Source of the DNA: Anaerolineales bacterium
GTDB taxonomy: Bacteria > Chloroflexota > Anaerolineae > Anaerolineales > Villigracilaceae
Length of the DNA: 64,000 bases
Assembly (NCBI GenBank): GCA_016789305.1
Contig: JAEURJ010000014.1
Location: 1-64,000 of the forward strand
Direction: 5' to 3'
Shown: positions 15,600 to 23,049 of the stretch, piece after piece
How positions within the stretch are numbered: the first letter of the stretch is position 1
Layout of the letters: each line of letters starts with the position of its first letter
The notes under the pieces: generated by a model
Seen by the model: the letters and a program-made list of their open reading frames with translations, nothing else
Database searches by the model: none
What the model was told of the DNA's origin: nothing
Program-made: the position numbers and the translations under genes

Positions 15600-16160
15600 T
15601 TATCGAATCCCAAACTCATGATGAGTTTCAGGATCTTTTACATCGTTCCACCAGCCAGAAGCACTGGAAAAATCTGGTGTAAATGTTAATTCAAACTCTC
15701 CACTCTTGTTGTTGCTCTGAACCCAGGTGCCACGAAAAGTGGTTCCGGTTATTTCGCCGGCTAATACGCCTTGATAGTAATCGTATTCGACAACGGCCTT
15801 GTTTCCTTCAATTTCGACCTGTGTAATAGGTACGCTCTCGAGAGTTCCATCCGACCGGGCCCAAAAGTACTCTCTGTAATTCAATATAAGATAAACCTCA
15901 GGCTGGGCCGTCACTTCAGCGGAAGTATCCAGGGGTGTAGGAGGAATCGGAGTAGCTGCTTCGGTCTGGATTTGTTCCTGTTGACCGCCAGCAGGCTGCA
16001 CAGACATGGATTCCAGAGTAGCATGAGCTAACTCCTCTGCTTTACGTTCCAATTGTGCGATCCGGTAGCTTGTGTTTATCTGAAAAACCGCCAACAGGAC
16101 CATTCCACCAGAGATGACAATCAGCCATATATTATTTATAATGAATTTTCCCATCTCCAC
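15600..16160 (-). CDS. Single-span membrane protein with extracytoplasmic beta domain
   Basis: Residues ~10-29 form one transmembrane helix (NIWLIVISGGMVLLAVF), followed by a short coiled coil (AQLERKAEELAHATLES), a Pro/Thr-rich linker and a ~95-residue C-terminal domain. That domain is rich in beta-type residues (VYLILNYREYFWARS, GTTFRGTWVQSNNKSGEFELTF). The pattern GEITGTTFRGTW resembles small beta-barrel or lipocalin-like surface domains, but I cannot name a family. The C-terminal domain is probably outside the cell. It lies between a hypothetical gene and tRNA-Leu. Function unknown. Confidence 0.6.
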   Translation of the reverse strand: MEMGKFIINNIWLIVISGGMVLLAVFQINTSYRIAQLERKAEELAHATLESMSVQPAGGQQEQIQTEAATPIPPTPLDTSAEVTAQPEVYLILNYREYFWARSDGTLESVPITQVEIEGNKAVVEYDYYQGVLAGEITGTTFRGTWVQSNNKSGEFELTFTPDFSSASGWWNDVKDPETHHEFGIR

Positions 16161-16353
16161 TCACCTCGCAAGATTTATTGATCTCCTTAATTATAATCTT
16201 TAGCCGTTGAAAGATATGTCCCGGCGTGTTTTCAAAAACGGTGAGAAGCGATTCCGTGCCCAGCATCTGGCATTCAGAAAAAATCACCCAAAATGCCATA
16301 AAACCCAAAATCAAAGTATAATTTCGCGGCGCTTTTCAAAATAAGCACAACAC

Positions 16354-16438
16354 GGGGATGTGTTGGAATTGGCAGACAGGCATGACTTAGGATCATGTGC
16401 CGCAAGGCGTGTGGGTTCGACTCCCACCATCCCCACCA
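16354..16438 (+). tRNA. tRNA-Leu (anticodon UAG)
   Basis: Acceptor GGGGATG pairs with CATCCCC. The anticodon stem CATGA/TCATG holds loop CTTAGGA with anticodon TAG. GTGGG-TTCGACT-CCCAC is the T arm, a class II variable arm fits leucine, and CCA is encoded at 16436-16438. Confidence 0.95.
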
Positions 16439-16551
16439 TTTGGTAAGGGCGACCCTTCATACTTTACTCGGAAACAGTTCCACTGGACTGGTCGCCCTTG
16501 CAAGTTGAAAATAAATAACCCTTCAGGGTTTGAAAACAAAAAGAGGTAAAT

Positions 16552-17928
16552 TTGAACATCGAAAAACAACTTCAGGAAGATCACTCCGTCAAACTGATCG
16601 TCGAATACGATCAGGAGAAAATGGATCAATACAAGAAACGCGCAGCCACCAAACTCTCCTCGCGAAGCAAAATCCCCGGTTTTCGCCCGGGCAAGGCCCC
16701 TTATGATGTGGTTGTTCGCACCTTTGGCGATGGCGCGATCACCGAGCAGGCCATCGACCTGATCATCGATCTGGAATATTCCAACATCTTAAAAGAAGCA
16801 GATGTGAACCCTGGCGGCCCAGGCTCGCTCGAAGCTGTGGACAGCCTCACGCCTCCCAAATTTACCTTTCGCGTTCCACTCGCCCCGGAAATTGACCTCG
16901 GCGATTACAAATCCATTCGCATGGACTATGAATGGAAGGGCGTGGATGAAAAAGCCATCGAAGCTGCGATGGAAGATTTACGCCAGATGTACGCCTCCAC
17001 CGAAAACGTGGACCGCGCCATCGAAGAAGGCGATTATGTTCTGATCGATGTCAAATCGGAAACCACAGAATTGAATCGCACCGGCTTTGCCACCTTCGTT
17101 CGCAAGGAAGGCCGTGACACCGAATGGCCCTATAACGGCTTTGCGAAGGAACTCGTTGGATTAAAGGCTGGTGATGTCAAAACCATCAAGCACAAATTCC
17201 CGAAGGATTGGGAAGTGACAGAATTACAGGACAAGAAAGTTGAAATCGAAGCGACTGTGAAAACCGTTCGCGGTGTGATCCTTCCTGATATTGATGAAGC
17301 ATTTGCCAAGCAGGTCGGCGCAGGGGATACCGTGGAAGCGCTCAAGGAAGCGGTCAAGAAGGATGTTGAGACACGCTCCCAGAACGAATATGATGACAAA
17401 TACTTCGTCGACTTGATCGAGAAGATCAAGGAAGGCGCGACGATTAAATACAACGATCACACGATCGAGCATGAAGGCGAGCACGTACTTTCCGATCTCG
17501 CCAATCGCCTTTCCCAGCAAGGCATGGACCTGGGGACGTATTTCAAGGTTCGCGAGACGACGCGTGAAAAGTTCATCGAAGAGGAAGTCAACCCCGTTGC
17601 CAAGAAACGCCTTGAGCGCGGCCTGATCCTCGACGAGATCGTGCGCAAGGAAAATATCCAGCTCGATAATGAGATGTTGGACGCTGAATACAACAACGCA
17701 GTCAACAACCTTGCCATGCAGGGCGTGGACTTTGGAAAACTCAAAGGAGGGCGCAAAGGCCAGAAGCAGTTGAGCGAGGCCATCGCCATGGATGCCGCCA
17801 ATCGTGTCATGACCCGCAAGGCGCTCGACATGATCAAATCCATTGCCACGGGTAATTACAAACCTGTTGAAGCGGCGAAGGAAGAATCCGCTCCCGCCGA
17901 AGCTGGTGAGGAAAAAGCCGCAGAGTAG
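16552..17928 (+). CDS. tig: Trigger factor (ribosome-associated chaperone)
   Basis: The ribosome-binding signature GFRPGKAP (residues ~43-50) sits in the N-terminal domain. A central PPIase-like domain (~150-240) and a long helical C-terminal chaperone domain follow, 458 residues in all, the usual length. Trigger factor binds L23 at the ribosome exit and shields nascent chains. The start is TTG at 16552, chosen because GAGG (16543-16546) is correctly spaced and the chain begins with the expected beta strand. The C-terminus ends in an Ala/Glu-rich tail. A terminator hairpin separates it from clpP. tig-clpP adjacency is common; clpX is not in this window. Confidence 0.93.
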   Translation: MNIEKQLQEDHSVKLIVEYDQEKMDQYKKRAATKLSSRSKIPGFRPGKAPYDVVVRTFGDGAITEQAIDLIIDLEYSNILKEADVNPGGPGSLEAVDSLTPPKFTFRVPLAPEIDLGDYKSIRMDYEWKGVDEKAIEAAMEDLRQMYASTENVDRAIEEGDYVLIDVKSETTELNRTGFATFVRKEGRDTEWPYNGFAKELVGLKAGDVKTIKHKFPKDWEVTELQDKKVEIEATVKTVRGVILPDIDEAFAKQVGAGDTVEALKEAVKKDVETRSQNEYDDKYFVDLIEKIKEGATIKYNDHTIEHEGEHVLSDLANRLSQQGMDLGTYFKVRETTREKFIEEEVNPVAKKRLERGLILDEIVRKENIQLDNEMLDAEYNNAVNNLAMQGVDFGKLKGGRKGQKQLSEAIAMDAANRVMTRKALDMIKSIATGNYKPVEAAKEESAPAEAGEEKAAE

Positions 17929-17973
17929 GCCGCTGCCCTTTCCAGGCTGGCAGATTTCCCAAAGAATGAAACG

Positions 17974-18025
17974 AGCGTCGCACCCAACAGACAGGTTAAT
18001 ACCTTCGAGCAGGTGCGACGCTTTT
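17974..18025 (+). terminator. Terminator after trigger factor gene
   Basis: AGCGTCGCACC pairs with GGTGCGACGCT across a 27-base loop and runs into TTTT. The loop is long for a classic terminator. Confidence 0.55.
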
Positions 18026-18092
18026 CCCTTAAAACTTTAATAAAAATCCAATACATTTTGTGTATCATTGCCCAATCAAAAAGGAGACACAC

Positions 18093-18704
18093 ATGATCCC
18101 TGACTTTAAAAATGTAGTACCCATGGTCGTTGAAAATACTGGCCGCGGCGAGCGCGCTTATGACATCTACTCGCTTCTTCTCAAAGAGCGCATTATTTTC
18201 CTCGGCACCCCCATTGACGACCAGGTGGCGAACGTGATCGTTGCCCAGTTGTTGTTCCTCAACCACGAAGATCCTGAAAAGGAAATTCGCATGTACATCA
18301 ACTCGCCCGGCGGCGTGATCTATGCGGGACTTGCGATCTACGACACGATGCAGATCATTTCCAACCCGATCAGCACGGTTGCCGTCGGCGTTACCGCTTC
18401 TTTCGGGACCGTATTGCTGACTGCCGGCACGAAGGGCAGACGCTACGCCCTGCCACATGCCACCGTCCACATGCACCAACCTCTTGGCGGCGCACAAGGT
18501 CAGGCCACGGATATCGAAATTCAGGCCAAGCAAATCCTGCGCTTGAAATCCCTTCTGAATGGCGTGATGGCGAAACACACCGGCCAGCCGCTTGAAGTGA
18601 TCGAACGCGACCTTGACCGCGATTATTATCTCGATGCGCAGCAGGCTGTGGATTATGGCCTTGTCGATCAGGTCATCGAAATGCCTGAGAAGATCTTGAA
18701 ATAA
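18093..18704 (+). CDS. clpP: ATP-dependent Clp protease proteolytic subunit
   Basis: This serine peptidase subunit of the Clp complex has the triad visible as S103 (TASFG), H128 (HMHQPLGG) and D173 (ERDLDRD); INSPGG is the oxyanion-strand motif. The usual ASMGA around the nucleophile reads ASFGT here. I start at 18093, where AAGGAG lies 7 bases upstream, rather than at the in-frame ATG 33 bases earlier. That gives 203 residues, the usual size. It degrades substrates handed over by a Clp ATPase encoded elsewhere. A strong hairpin terminator follows. Confidence 0.93.
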   Translation: MIPDFKNVVPMVVENTGRGERAYDIYSLLLKERIIFLGTPIDDQVANVIVAQLLFLNHEDPEKEIRMYINSPGGVIYAGLAIYDTMQIISNPISTVAVGVTASFGTVLLTAGTKGRRYALPHATVHMHQPLGGAQGQATDIEIQAKQILRLKSLLNGVMAKHTGQPLEVIERDLDRDYYLDAQQAVDYGLVDQVIEMPEKILK

Positions 18705-18727
18705 TCTGATACAAGTTTGAAAACACA

Positions 18728-18758
18728 AGACCTCGAAGAGAAACTCTTCGAGGTCTTA
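18728..18758 (+). terminator. Terminator after clpP
   Basis: AAGACCTCGAAGAG-AAA-CTCTTCGAGGTCTT, a 14-bp stem with a 3-base loop, is followed by ACTTTAT. A TATAAT at 18763-18768 directly after it may start the next gene. Confidence 0.8.
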
Positions 18759-18830
18759 CTTTATAATAGGCAACGTTTGGTTTTAGAAGGACAAAACACA
18801 TTTTGAAGAAATTTGGAAAAATAAACATAA

Positions 18831-19616
18831 ATGATCCCCTCAAATATAAAAGCCCTCATCCTCGACATGGACGGAGTCATCTGGAAATCAGATGCGCCGA
18901 TTGGCGACCTGCCAGCCATATTCAAAAGAATCCGCGAGCGCGGATTGAAATTTGTCTTTGCCACCAACAACGGGACCAAAACTCCAGAAGAGTATCAAAA
19001 AAGACTGGCCGACCTTGGCGTGGAAATTGACAAGGAGCAAGTGGTTACCTCCGCGATGGGAGTTGCCTTCATGCTTTCCAAAAAATTCCCGAAAGGCGCA
19101 AAGATCTTTGTGATCGGCGAGAATGGCATTCGTGTCGCATTGGAAAATGATGGGTTTGAAGTTCTCAGCGTGGAAAATGCCCCACAGGCACAAGTCTTCG
19201 TGATGGGCATTGACCGGGATGTTAACTTTCAGAAAGTGGCGGAAGCGACGCTGCTGGTTCGGGCGGGGATTCCGTTTTACGCCACCAACACAGACAAGAC
19301 CTTCCCCACCCCACGAGGAGAAATCCCCGGGGCCGGTGCCTGGCTTTCTGTCATCATCACGGCTACAAGTGTGGAACCGATCGTGGCAGGCAAGCCCTTT
19401 CCATATTTAATGGAACTCTCCCTTGAGAAGCTCGGCACGTCCAAAGCTGAGACGCTTGTAGTTGGAGACCGGCTGGAAACAGATATTGCTGCGGGGCAAT
19501 CCGTGGGATGCCCAACAGCATTGGTGCTAAGTGGGGTCTCCACAAAGGCGCAAGCCGATCAATGGAAACCGGGAATTGATCTTATTGCAGATGATCTCGC
19601 AGCATTGGTTAAGTAG
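18831..19616 (+). CDS. HAD-IIA family phosphatase (NagD-like)
   Basis: The protein opens with LILDMDGVIW, the HAD motif I with nucleophile and acid Asp residues, then FATNNGTKTPEEY (motif II in the NagD/HAD-IIA layout) and a C2-type cap. VGDRLETDIAAGQSVG is motif IV. At 261 residues it fits the NagD/p-nitrophenylphosphatase group, which removes phosphate from nucleotides, sugar phosphates or phosphoglycolate; the substrate is not determinable here. There is no signal peptide, so it is cytoplasmic. A TATAAT at 18763-18768 may be its promoter. The phosphodiesterase gene follows after 24 bp on the same strand. Confidence 0.85.
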   Translation: MIPSNIKALILDMDGVIWKSDAPIGDLPAIFKRIRERGLKFVFATNNGTKTPEEYQKRLADLGVEIDKEQVVTSAMGVAFMLSKKFPKGAKIFVIGENGIRVALENDGFEVLSVENAPQAQVFVMGIDRDVNFQKVAEATLLVRAGIPFYATNTDKTFPTPRGEIPGAGAWLSVIITATSVEPIVAGKPFPYLMELSLEKLGTSKAETLVVGDRLETDIAAGQSVGCPTALVLSGVSTKAQADQWKPGIDLIADDLAALVK

Positions 19617-19640
19617 ATTGTACGAAGAAAGCCCAATAAG

Positions 19641-20753
19641 ATGAAAAAAACAGGAAACATTGTTTTAATCCGCCGGACTCGTGGATTAAAACAATGCACT
19701 CAAAAAGCATGGTTTATATTCCTCATACTTGCAATACTCATGCAAGGTTGTGGTGCTGTTCCCAATCTATGGGGAGATGACCAATTCCCGATCAATAATG
19801 TGGCGACCTTATTTCCAACAGATACACCTACTGCCACGCTACTTCCCACGGAAACGATCACACCTATATTGGCACCTACAGAAACACCAGTTAATACTCT
19901 TATTCCAACAGAGGTTTCGCCTGCCGGAAAGATCAAACACGTAATAATTATCACGTATGACGGTATGCGCGGAGATGCGGTGGCAGCGGCACCCATGCCA
20001 AATCTAATGTCCATGATGAGAGATGGGGCATACACCACGACAGCCCGAACTATTAACTATGCAGTTACATTGCCGGGGCATGCCTCTCTGTTTTCCGGGT
20101 TATGTCAGAGCAAACACGGGGTGGATTGGGATGTCACGACATACTATAAGGGATATTCAAAAGGTGTGGATATTTTTGACGAAGCCCATGCAGCCGGGTT
20201 GAAAACAGTAATGATCGTCAACAAGGAAAAAATGCGTCAGCTTGCCGAGCCGGAGACGACAGATGTGTTCAGGATCGTTTACGGGACTGAAAAAGTTATC
20301 ATGAATTCAGCCATCGAAGAAATTGCCGCAGGTTTTGATCTCATGTTCATACATTTCGGCAGCCCTGATAACCGCGGACATAAATATGGATGGATGTCCG
20401 ATGCTTATCTCAAAGCCTTACGTGATGGTGACGCAGCGCTCGGACTGCTTCTACCTGCACTTGATCAGTATGGGATTCGCGACAGTACGCTGATCATTGT
20501 CACCTCCGACCACGGCGGCCATGATCGCGGCCATGTGGGCACCGTGATAGAAGACTTGCTAATTCCATGGGTTGCGTATGGTCCCGGCGTAAAAGCTGGT
20601 CAGCTTACCAACCCGGTCAGCATTATGGATACCGGCCCAACCATCGCCTATGCGTTGGAGCTTCCCTTCCAGGCCGAATGGGACGGCTTCCCAGTGTACG
20701 AGGCATTTGGATTACCGGCTCCGGCAATCCATGGCGATAAGATCTGTAAATAA
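19641..20753 (+). CDS. Phosphodiesterase/nucleotide pyrophosphatase-like lipoprotein
   Basis: A hydrophobic stretch ending in LMQGC (C37) is a lipoprotein signal, though the basic n-region is unusually long (~22 residues). A Thr/Pro-rich linker follows (PTDTPTATLLPTET...). The remainder is an alkaline phosphatase-superfamily phosphodiesterase. IIITYDGMRGDAV carries the metal-binding Asp, NYAVTLPGHASLFSG contains the expected nucleophile Thr, and IVTSDHGGHDRGHVG has the Asp-His metal ligands. It would hydrolyse phosphodiester or phosphonate bonds outside the membrane. The first codons contain a 14-bp inverted repeat. A perfect palindromic terminator overlaps the stop region. Confidence 0.82.
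   Translation: MKKTGNIVLIRRTRGLKQCTQKAWFIFLILAILMQGCGAVPNLWGDDQFPINNVATLFPTDTPTATLLPTETITPILAPTETPVNTLIPTEVSPAGKIKHVIIITYDGMRGDAVAAAPMPNLMSMMRDGAYTTTARTINYAVTLPGHASLFSGLCQSKHGVDWDVTTYYKGYSKGVDIFDEAHAAGLKTVMIVNKEKMRQLAEPETTDVFRIVYGTEKVIMNSAIEEIAAGFDLMFIHFGSPDNRGHKYGWMSDAYLKALRDGDAALGLLLPALDQYGIRDSTLIIVTSDHGGHDRGHVGTVIEDLLIPWVAYGPGVKAGQLTNPVSIMDTGPTIAYALELPFQAEWDGFPVYEAFGLPAPAIHGDKICK
19658..19696. repeat. 14-bp inverted repeat inside the 5' end of a gene
   Basis: CATTGTTTTAATCC (19658-19671) and GGATTAAAACAATG (19683-19696) are exact complements with an 11-base loop. They lie in codons ~6-19 of the phosphodiesterase gene, just after its ATG. The mRNA would form a stable hairpin there, which could limit translation. 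Confidence 0.75.
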
Positions 20754-20788
20754 AAGGAAGGCTTGCAGCTGCAAGCCTTCCTTTTATT
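20749..20788. terminator. Bidirectional terminator
   Basis: A perfect 40-bp palindrome, AATAAAAGGAAGGCTTGCAG with its complement, sits between convergent genes and overlaps the stop codon of the phosphodiesterase gene. Confidence 0.85.
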
Positions 20789-20802
20789 CCGAGGTTATGT
20801 AA

Positions 20803-21618
20803 TTAAGGGGATACTGGAGTTTCAGGTGTATTTGTAGGTGTTGGAACATTCGTATTTGTTGGCGTAGCAGTGTTCGCAGGGGCTGTAGTTAAAGTAACGG
20901 TTGGAGTGAGGGTAGCACCAGAACCACTCGAATTCGTACTAGTAACCGTTGCAGTCCCCGGAGTTCCTGTGATTGCGCCCACTTTAATTTCAACGGTCAA
21001 CAAGGTGCCAAACGGTTGTGATTTATCGTTCTGTAATCTCCAGGTTCCTTTAAGAGCGCCGGTTGTCGTGGGAGCTGTCAGGGCGACTGAAACATCAAGC
21101 GACTGCCCCGGGCCGACAACTTTCCCAATTGCTGTTGCCTTTCCACTTATTGCATCGCCCGAGATCAGAATGATCTGATAGGTTGCACTCCATGTACATG
21201 TGCCCGTATTGGAGACCTGCCATGTCTTTGTAAAAGCCTGTCCCGGCGCAATCATTGTTCCATCAGGAATGGTGACATCTTTAATATAAACCGAGTTGTC
21301 GCAGGCGCTTGCGGCGCCCGATGTCGCCGTGGAAAAGCCCGGCAAACCGCCCAAGGTTGGGCTTGCCAACGGAGTGGCAGTTATCGTTGGTGACGCAAGG
21401 ACCAAAAGCGTTTGCGTTGCCGATGGCACGCCTGCCTGAAGAGTCTGTTGCTGTGCAGCCAGAGTCTCCGCAGCGTAGGTGTAAATTACCTCCACTTCAG
21501 ATGCCGCATCATTGCCGCTTTGGAAGGCATAAACAAGGGTAAATATTCCGGCAACAATAAACAGGGCAACCAGTGCCCATAAAATAGTTGACCGTGAAAA
21601 AATATTGTTCGAATTCAT
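20803..21618 (-). CDS. Membrane-anchored NBR1-Ig-like domain surface protein
   Basis: One N-terminal transmembrane helix (~13-31) is followed by a linker and a ~105-residue domain with the NBR1-type Ig signature. DVTIPDGTMIAPGQAFTKTW, VSNTGTCTW, and GTWRLQNDKSQPFGTLLTVEI show the spaced Trp residues and strands of that fold. The last ~50 residues are Thr/Pro/Asn-rich repeats of the type TPTNT, a probable cell-wall-spanning or glycosylated tail. NBR1-Ig-like domains are common in surface proteins of Anaerolineae; an adhesion or scaffold role is inferred. AAGGAG precedes the ATG, and a TATAAT at 21650-21645 (minus) may be its -10. Confidence 0.8.
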   Translation of the reverse strand: MNSNNIFSRSTILWALVALFIVAGIFTLVYAFQSGNDAASEVEVIYTYAAETLAAQQQTLQAGVPSATQTLLVLASPTITATPLASPTLGGLPGFSTATSGAASACDNSVYIKDVTIPDGTMIAPGQAFTKTWQVSNTGTCTWSATYQIILISGDAISGKATAIGKVVGPGQSLDVSVALTAPTTTGALKGTWRLQNDKSQPFGTLLTVEIKVGAITGTPGTATVTSTNSSGSGATLTPTVTLTTAPANTATPTNTNVPTPTNTPETPVSP

Positions 21619-21807
21619 TTAATTCTCCTTTGTACATTGCCTGAATTATAGTGTGAAGAAAGGCGGACACCGAATCGTTTCACCTATGAAAACCCTACTC
21701 TTCATCTACTATTTCTAATTTTTCTCTCATGATTCGACACGATTTTTCTCAATCAGACGCAAAATACAACATTCAAGTTCCCACACATGGATTTCAAGCG
21801 GTCGTAG

Positions 21808-21815
21808 TGTAAAAT
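21808..21815 (+). promoter_or_regulatory. -10 region of rlmN (leaderless)
   Basis: TGTAAAAT (TG plus TAAAAT at 21810-21815) ends 6 bp before the ATG at 21822, and no ribosome binding site intervenes. The spacing matches the other leaderless starts in this window. Confidence 0.5.
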
Positions 21816-21821
21816 CAAACT

Positions 21822-22874
21822 ATGCTAATTTACGATCTTGATTTTTCCGCACTCACAAACCTGCTTAAAGAATGGAATGAACCAGCATATCGCGCCAAAC
21901 AGATATGGCAGGGTCTGTATCAGCATTTCTATCATTCCCCGGAACAATTTACCTCGCTGTCCAAACCCCTGCGTGAGAAACTCAACAACTTGGATTTTGC
22001 CGGCTTTAACCCATCCGTTGTCCAGGATTCGAGTGACGGTCAAACACGCAAAACACTTTTCAAACTTCCTGATGGTCATCTGATCGAAGCAGTGCTCATG
22101 CGGTATGACCCAGACTCGAATTCTACGAAAGGACGACGCACACTTTGTATTTCCACCCAAGCCGGTTGTGCGATGGGCTGTGTTTTTTGCGCCACCGGTC
22201 AAATGGGATTCAAACGCCATCTCACCAGCGGCGAGATCGTTGCGCAGGTCATGTACTATGCGCGATTATTGAAGGAAGAAGATTTAACAGTTACCAACAT
22301 TGTACTGATGGGTATGGGCGAACCATTTCATAATTATGATAATACAATGGCAGCCATTGACCGGCTGAACGATGCGGATGGATATAATTTCGGCGCCCGC
22401 CGCTTCACCATCTCGACCGTTGGACTGGTCCCTGCGATACGTCGTTTTGCTGACGAGAAGAGACAAGTCAACCTTGCTGTATCGCTTCATGCTGCGGATG
22501 ATGCATCTCGTGTGGAAATGATGCCGATCAACAAACGCTATAAGATCGAAGAAGTGTTGGACGCCTGCGAATATTATGTCGCCCAAACCAGCCGCCGTGT
22601 GACTTTTGAATGGGCTTTGATCCATGGGGTGAATGACACACCTGAAGTAGCAAAAAAACTGGCTGCCAGATTACGCGGATTGATGTGTCATGTGAATGCA
22701 ATTCCCCTCAACCCCACTGCCGGCTATCACGGCGAAGCGACCGACCGTCAGCGTGCGCAAATCTTCAAAGAAACGCTGGAGCAGGCGGGGATCCCATGCA
22801 CGATCCGCATGCGTAGGGGGATTGATATCCAGGCAGGGTGCGGCCAATTGGCTGGTAGTGTTTTGTCCACTTAG
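21822..22874 (+). CDS. rlmN: 23S rRNA/tRNA adenine-C2 methyltransferase RlmN
   Basis: A radical SAM enzyme with C116-x3-C120-x2-C123 (GCAMGCVFC) as cluster ligands and the C-terminal RRGIDIQAGCGQLAG. That segment's Cys is the methyl-carrying residue in the family. It adds a methyl group to C2 of A2503 in 23S rRNA and A37 of some tRNAs by a two-SAM mechanism. At 350 residues it is full length, with NAIPLNP near the end as expected. The frame begins immediately after a TAAAAT box, so the mRNA is probably leaderless. No operon partner: the next gene has its own promoter. Confidence 0.93.
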   Translation: MLIYDLDFSALTNLLKEWNEPAYRAKQIWQGLYQHFYHSPEQFTSLSKPLREKLNNLDFAGFNPSVVQDSSDGQTRKTLFKLPDGHLIEAVLMRYDPDSNSTKGRRTLCISTQAGCAMGCVFCATGQMGFKRHLTSGEIVAQVMYYARLLKEEDLTVTNIVLMGMGEPFHNYDNTMAAIDRLNDADGYNFGARRFTISTVGLVPAIRRFADEKRQVNLAVSLHAADDASRVEMMPINKRYKIEEVLDACEYYVAQTSRRVTFEWALIHGVNDTPEVAKKLAARLRGLMCHVNAIPLNPTAGYHGEATDRQRAQIFKETLEQAGIPCTIRMRRGIDIQAGCGQLAGSVLST

Positions 22875-23005
22875 TAATTAAAGAAAATAAAAACTAAAAT
22901 AGGGACGTTCATATTGGCTACGCGAAGTTTAACACTACAACTCTTTTCGTAATCCTTCCGTAACCAACTTCTCACTTCATATTAAACTCATGCGAATATC
23001 ATTTC

Positions 23006-23034
23006 TTGTCAGAACATATTAATTAAAGTATAGT
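23006..23034 (+). promoter_or_regulatory. Sigma70-type promoter
   Basis: TTGTCA (23006-23011), a 17-bp spacer and TATAGT (23029-23034) precede the glycosyltransferase-like gene. Predicted transcription start is near 23041, only ~9 bases before the first ATG and ~24 before the second. Confidence 0.65.
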
Positions 23035-23049
23035 CAGCCTACTTTAAAC

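Noticed and set aside
16132..16629. Minus-strand open frames around tRNA-Leu
   Set aside because: One runs through the tRNA and the trigger factor start, and neither has a recognisable protein or start signal.
18093..18704. ClpP with altered active site
   Set aside because: ASFG replaces ASMG, but Ser, His and Asp are all in place, so activity is expected.
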